Positions 6,253 through 9,275 of a DNA stretch of 9,275 nt are shown piece by piece. Each line of letters starts with the position of its first letter. Positions within the stretch are counted from its first letter, which is position 1. Under the pieces are notes generated by a model. The model was not told where the DNA came from and searched no databases. It was given only the letters and a program-made list of their open reading frames with translations. Source of the stretch: Candidatus Sumerlaeota bacterium (GTDB lineage: Bacteria; Sumerlaeota; Sumerlaeia; JADFCT01); contig JAPLSP010000703.1 of the NCBI GenBank assembly GCA_026398575.1, positions 1 through 9,275 on the forward strand, read 5' to 3'. A program made the position numbers and the translations under genes.

Positions 6253-8652
6253 ATGTTCAAATATATCATAAATCCATGTTTGTATTGTTTTTTGGCGGCT
6301 GCGATATTGGGCGCCGCGCCAACAAACTCGAGCAGTACGGCTTCGGATAAAGCATCCTCGCAAACCAAAAGCGCCGCGCCCAAATCATCACCTGCGCCAT
6401 CTGGCAAACCCAGCATCGCCGCGACGGACAAAGCATCATCGCAAACCCAAAACGCCGCGCCCAAATCGTCACCTGCGCCATCTGGCAAACCCAGCATCGC
6501 CGCGACGGACAAAGCATCATCACAAACCAAGAACGCCACGCCCAAATCAGCATCTGCGCCAACTAGCAAATCCGGCATCGCCGCTGCAGATAAAGCAACA
6601 TCGCAGACCAAAACCGTCGCGGTCAAAGACAAAGCGTCCTCGCAGACAAAACCCGTCGCCGCAACGCCTCCGAAAAAGAATCCTCCGGCGCCCATGGCGC
6701 AAGCGCGTCCGCCGTTCATCGCATACATCTATCCCGCCGGCGGACAGCAGGGGAAGACGGTCATCGCAACTCTGGGCGGGATCGATTTGACAACCGGCGG
6801 GGTTCGCATCTCGGGAAAGGGAGTGAACGGCAAGGTGACGGATACCGCTTCCACCAGCGTTCGCATCTCGCTTGCCATCGCGCGCGACGCCGAATTGGGA
6901 GAAAGGGAAATCCGGCTGATTACCGATAGCGGCGTCTCCAATCGCATCCGCTTCATCATCGGCGACCTTCCCGAAGTCGTCGAGAAAGAGCCAAATTCGG
7001 AAAAAGAAAAAGCGCAGCGGCTCGAGTCGCTCCCGGTTGTTGTGAATGGGCAGGTCATGGAAGGCGACCGCGACTTTTTCCGCTTCAGCGCCAAAGCGGG
7101 ACAAACGCTCGTTTGCGACGTGCAGGCGCGCAGGCTCGTGCCGTATATCGCCGACGCCGTGCCCGGTTGGAATGACGCTTGCATCAGCCTCTACGATTCC
7201 AGCGGCAAGGAACTGGCCTATAGCGACGATTTCCGCTTCCGCCCCGATCCGCTCATCACCTTCAAACTCCCGAAGGACGGCGACTATCTCATTGAGATCA
7301 AGGACATCCTCTATCGCGGGAGAGAGGATTTCACCTACCGGTTGACGCTGGGCGCGCTCCCCTACCTCACTCACATCTATCCCCTCGGCGCGCGGCGCGG
7401 CTCTATGACTCAAGTGGAGCTGTGCGGCGTCAATCTATCGCAAGACAGCATAAGCGTCGCCCTGCCGCAGGACGGCCCGCCGCTGCGCATCATCAGTCCG
7501 GGCCGCAATGGGACGATTTCCAATCTGCTTCCCTTCGCCGCCAGCGATCTCGACGAGACAGAGGAACATGAACCGAACGACTCCATCGCGCAGGCCAACC
7601 GCGTGACGCCGCCCGTGACGATCAATGGCCGCATCCAGCGCAAAGGCGACTCTGATTATTTCCTTTTCAAGGCCAAAGAAAAGCAGCAGCTGGTTCTGGA
7701 GGTTTTTGCGCGGCGTCTCGAATCGCCGCTGGATTCCATCCTCACCCTCTTCAGCGCGAAAGGGGACGAGATCAAGGAAAACGACGACGCGATTGACCCC
7801 AACGAGCCGCTCATCACGCATCACGCTGATTCGCGCATAGTCCACACTTTCACATCAGCCGGAGATTACGTCGTCCGCATCCGGGACACTCAGGGCATGG
7901 GCGGGGAGGAATACGCGTACCGTCTGACGTTGGCGCCGCCGCAACCGGACTTTGCATTGCGCATCACGCCGGATAATCCGCGCGTCGGACGCGGCGATAC
8001 CGCGCTGCTCACCGTCGAGGCCGTGCGCAAGGACGATTTCAAGGGGCCGATCAATCTCGCCGTCGAGGGTTTGCCGCGCGGTTTCATCATGAGCGACGCC
8101 GCGATCACGACCGGACAGGATCAGGTCCGCTTCACCATCACCGCTCCTGCCAACGCCCCGAACGCAATGTTGACGCCGACGATAACCGGAACGGCCAGGA
8201 TCGGCAAAGAGCCGGTCGTCCGCAAAGCCGTCGCGGCGGAAGTAGCCATGCAGGCCTTCAGTTATTCTTCGAGCATCCCAACGAAGGAGTTCCTGCTGGC
8301 CGTCGCCGAGCCTACCTTCTTCATGCTCTCCACTAACATCGCCCCCGAACAGGTGATCGAAATCCCGCAAGGCACCACCAACACCCAAATCATCGTGAAA
8401 GTCATCCGCAAAGAAGGCATGAAAGGCGGTATCATCCTGGCGCCCGCCGCCCAACTCTCGGGCGTCACCTACCGCAGCAGCTTTGTCGCCGCCGACAAGG
8501 ATGAAACAACGATCACGCTGGTCGCCTCCAAGACGGCCCCCATCGGCGTCAAACAAACCCTGATCATCACCGGCGCCTACAAAATGGTCAAAGACAGCAT
8601 CCAACGCGTCGCCCCCGCCATCGGCGTCAGAGTCGTCGCGGCGCAGCCATAG
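6253..8652 (+). CDS. Exported PPC-domain protein with IPT/TIG-like and Ig-like modules
   Basis: The product is 799 aa from the ATG at 6253. Residues 1-22 look like a signal peptide (MFKYIINPCLYCFLAAAILG). Residues 32-140 are a Ser/Ala/Pro/Lys linker of about 27-residue repeats beginning DKASSQT. An IPT/TIG-like segment (FIAYIYPAGGQQGKTV, from 155) precedes a first PPC domain (about 246-367). A second segment like it (YLTHIYPLGARRGS, from 371) precedes a second PPC domain (about 440-566), opening with the hallmark EPNDSIAQAN. Residues 567-799 are beta-rich, probably two Ig-like domains. No catalytic motif is seen; PPC domains usually aid secretion or binding. The frame is open back to 6079, but that extension translates the palindromes (PPVNWW, SLRD), so 6253 is the first start followed by a signal peptide. 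No Shine-Dalgarno site precedes it. It probably acts in the periplasm or on the cell surface. Confidence 0.9.
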   Translation: MFKYIINPCLYCFLAAAILGAAPTNSSSTASDKASSQTKSAAPKSSPAPSGKPSIAATDKASSQTQNAAPKSSPAPSGKPSIAATDKASSQTKNATPKSASAPTSKSGIAAADKATSQTKTVAVKDKASSQTKPVAATPPKKNPPAPMAQARPPFIAYIYPAGGQQGKTVIATLGGIDLTTGGVRISGKGVNGKVTDTASTSVRISLAIARDAELGEREIRLITDSGVSNRIRFIIGDLPEVVEKEPNSEKEKAQRLESLPVVVNGQVMEGDRDFFRFSAKAGQTLVCDVQARRLVPYIADAVPGWNDACISLYDSSGKELAYSDDFRFRPDPLITFKLPKDGDYLIEIKDILYRGREDFTYRLTLGALPYLTHIYPLGARRGSMTQVELCGVNLSQDSISVALPQDGPPLRIISPGRNGTISNLLPFAASDLDETEEHEPNDSIAQANRVTPPVTINGRIQRKGDSDYFLFKAKEKQQLVLEVFARRLESPLDSILTLFSAKGDEIKENDDAIDPNEPLITHHADSRIVHTFTSAGDYVVRIRDTQGMGGEEYAYRLTLAPPQPDFALRITPDNPRVGRGDTALLTVEAVRKDDFKGPINLAVEGLPRGFIMSDAAITTGQDQVRFTITAPANAPNAMLTPTITGTARIGKEPVVRKAVAAEVAMQAFSYSSSIPTKEFLLAVAEPTFFMLSTNIAPEQVIEIPQGTTNTQIIVKVIRKEGMKGGIILAPAAQLSGVTYRSSFVAADKDETTITLVASKTAPIGVKQTLIITGAYKMVKDSIQRVAPAIGVRVVAAQP
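6346..6588 (+). repeat. 81-bp coding tandem repeat in the PPC gene linker
   Basis: Three in-frame units of 81 bp lie at 6346-6426, 6427-6507 and 6508-6588, followed by shorter partial units starting at 6589 and 6628. The first two differ at only a few bases; the third is more diverged. Each encodes 27 residues starting DKASSQT. The near-identity of units 1 and 2 indicates a recent duplication, and copy number probably varies between strains. Confidence 0.85.
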
Positions 8653-8832
8653 GAAAGTTGTTCATTCTCTGGTATTATCATTTGCTCTATAGGATAGCGT
8701 CGTAGGTGAAATAGCCGAACCGAAGCATAATAGCGATATAGAGAGCCGAACTTTTACTATCATCGGTTTCCTGATAGAATCCAACTCCCCGAGGAAAGCT
8801 TGGACAAGAACATGGGAGGAGAGGATTATCAA
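8653..8832. other. AT-rich gap, no gene seen
   Basis: Base composition drops sharply in GC right after the PPC stop codon. I see no hairpin followed by a T-run and no TGAA/TAAA-loop palindrome. There is a weak CTAT-AGG-ATAG palindrome at 8687-8697, and AGCCGAAC occurs twice about 30 bases apart. The - strand frame at 8687-8896 overlaps the start of the next gene and has no recognisable product. Confidence 0.5.
8815..8824 (+). promoter_or_regulatory. Strong ribosome binding site for the edge gene
   Basis: A purine-rich GGAGGAGAGG tract ends 8 bases before the ATG at 8833. It is the best Shine-Dalgarno match in the window. It overlaps an alternative in-frame ATG at 8812, so 8833 is the likely start. 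Confidence 0.65.
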
Positions 8833-9275
8833 ATGACGAATCCATGCAAGTTTCCGCCCCGCGAGAAAATAATCTACACGGAAACTCCAGAAACAAGAAG
8901 GCTATTAAAGATATGGAAAGCCGAGATTAAGAGTATTGCCGTAGTAATAATCCTTGCATCTATCTATATGTTTTTCGCCATGTTATCGCATATCATTGCC
9001 GGAACTCAGCCAAGCAAGACTTTGTGGCCTTTTGGGGTGTTCGCTTTCTATAGCATTTTCTGTTTGCCTGGATTCTGGATTGGATTTGCTGCAATGGGGA
9101 TGATGGGGCCGCTAGGTCTTGTATTTTTTGTTGCAGCAGCTATTATTCAATGGAATCTTATATGGGAATGGGGAAAGAACTACATACTACGGAAAAAGAA
9201 AAATCCTATATACAAGCTATTTATAGTTTTGCTGTTAGCTGGTATTCTTAATGGAATCCTATGGTGTGGCGGGCC
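8833..9275 (+). CDS. Multi-pass membrane protein, unknown, cut by the window edge
   Basis: An open frame of 147 codons runs from the ATG at 8833 to the end of the window without a stop. After a polar, basic N-terminus (about 1-33) come hydrophobic stretches at about 34-57 (IAVVIILASIYMFFAML), 66-84, 91-111 (LGLVFFVAAAIIQW) and, after a basic loop ILRKKKN, 127-144 (YKLFIVLLLAGILNGILW). That is three to four membrane segments. I recognise no family. A strong GGAGG-type site supports the start. Codons are much more AT-rich than in the four upstream genes, which suggests a different origin or weaker selection. The frame continues open upstream to 8734, so a longer product from 8812 is possible. 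Its link to the upstream genes is unclear. Confidence 0.7.
   Translation, partial: MTNPCKFPPREKIIYTETPETRRLLKIWKAEIKSIAVVIILASIYMFFAMLSHIIAGTQPSKTLWPFGVFAFYSIFCLPGFWIGFAAMGMMGPLGLVFFVAAAIIQWNLIWEWGKNYILRKKKNPIYKLFIVLLLAGILNGILWCGG

Noticed and set aside
8687..8896. 69-codon - strand ORF
   Set aside because: It overlaps the well-supported + strand start at 8833 and shows no recognisable protein features.

Overview
The window looks like a chromosomal stretch from an uncultured bacterium of the Planctomycetota/Verrucomicrobiota type, or a similar phylum such as Sumerlaeota or Acidobacteriota. The evidence is gene content: a cytochrome-c-like/Big2/DUF1549/DUF1553 protein followed by a DUF1501 protein, then a membrane-anchored WD40 propeller and a large exported protein with pre-peptidase C-terminal (PPC) domains. 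These families are heavily expanded in those phyla. The exact phylum cannot be fixed from this sequence.

Layout. Positions 1-238 hold an edge palindrome, a G-quadruplex motif and a good sigma70-like promoter. Four complete genes follow, all on the + strand: the DUF1549/DUF1553 protein (239-2500), the DUF1501 protein (2868-4241), the WD40 protein (4388-5881) and the PPC protein (6253-8652). After an AT-rich gap, a fifth + strand gene for a multi-pass membrane protein (from 8833) runs off the right edge. Its base composition differs sharply from the four genes before it.

All four complete products carry an export signal or membrane anchor: an N-terminal hydrophobic signal, a Tat signal plus lipobox, an N-terminal signal anchor, and a signal peptide. 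If exported as these signals suggest, they would act together outside the cytoplasm. The first two are a recurrent pair in these phyla whose biochemical role is, as far as I know, unestablished. The WD40 and PPC proteins would supply protein-binding or surface-display parts. That the four form one functional system is an inference from co-orientation and shared localisation.

The most distinctive non-coding signal is in the gaps. Each of the three gaps between the four genes (367, 146 and 371 bp) holds small palindromes. Many share one architecture: the stem sequence varies but the four-base loop is TGAA, TAAA or their complements. The third gap also has eight copies of a 13-bp palindrome at 21-bp spacing, followed by a roughly 200-bp inverted composite built from two palindrome types. 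The second gap has a 7-bp tandem array. No RNA genes, transposase, CRISPR array or convincing rho-independent terminator were seen.
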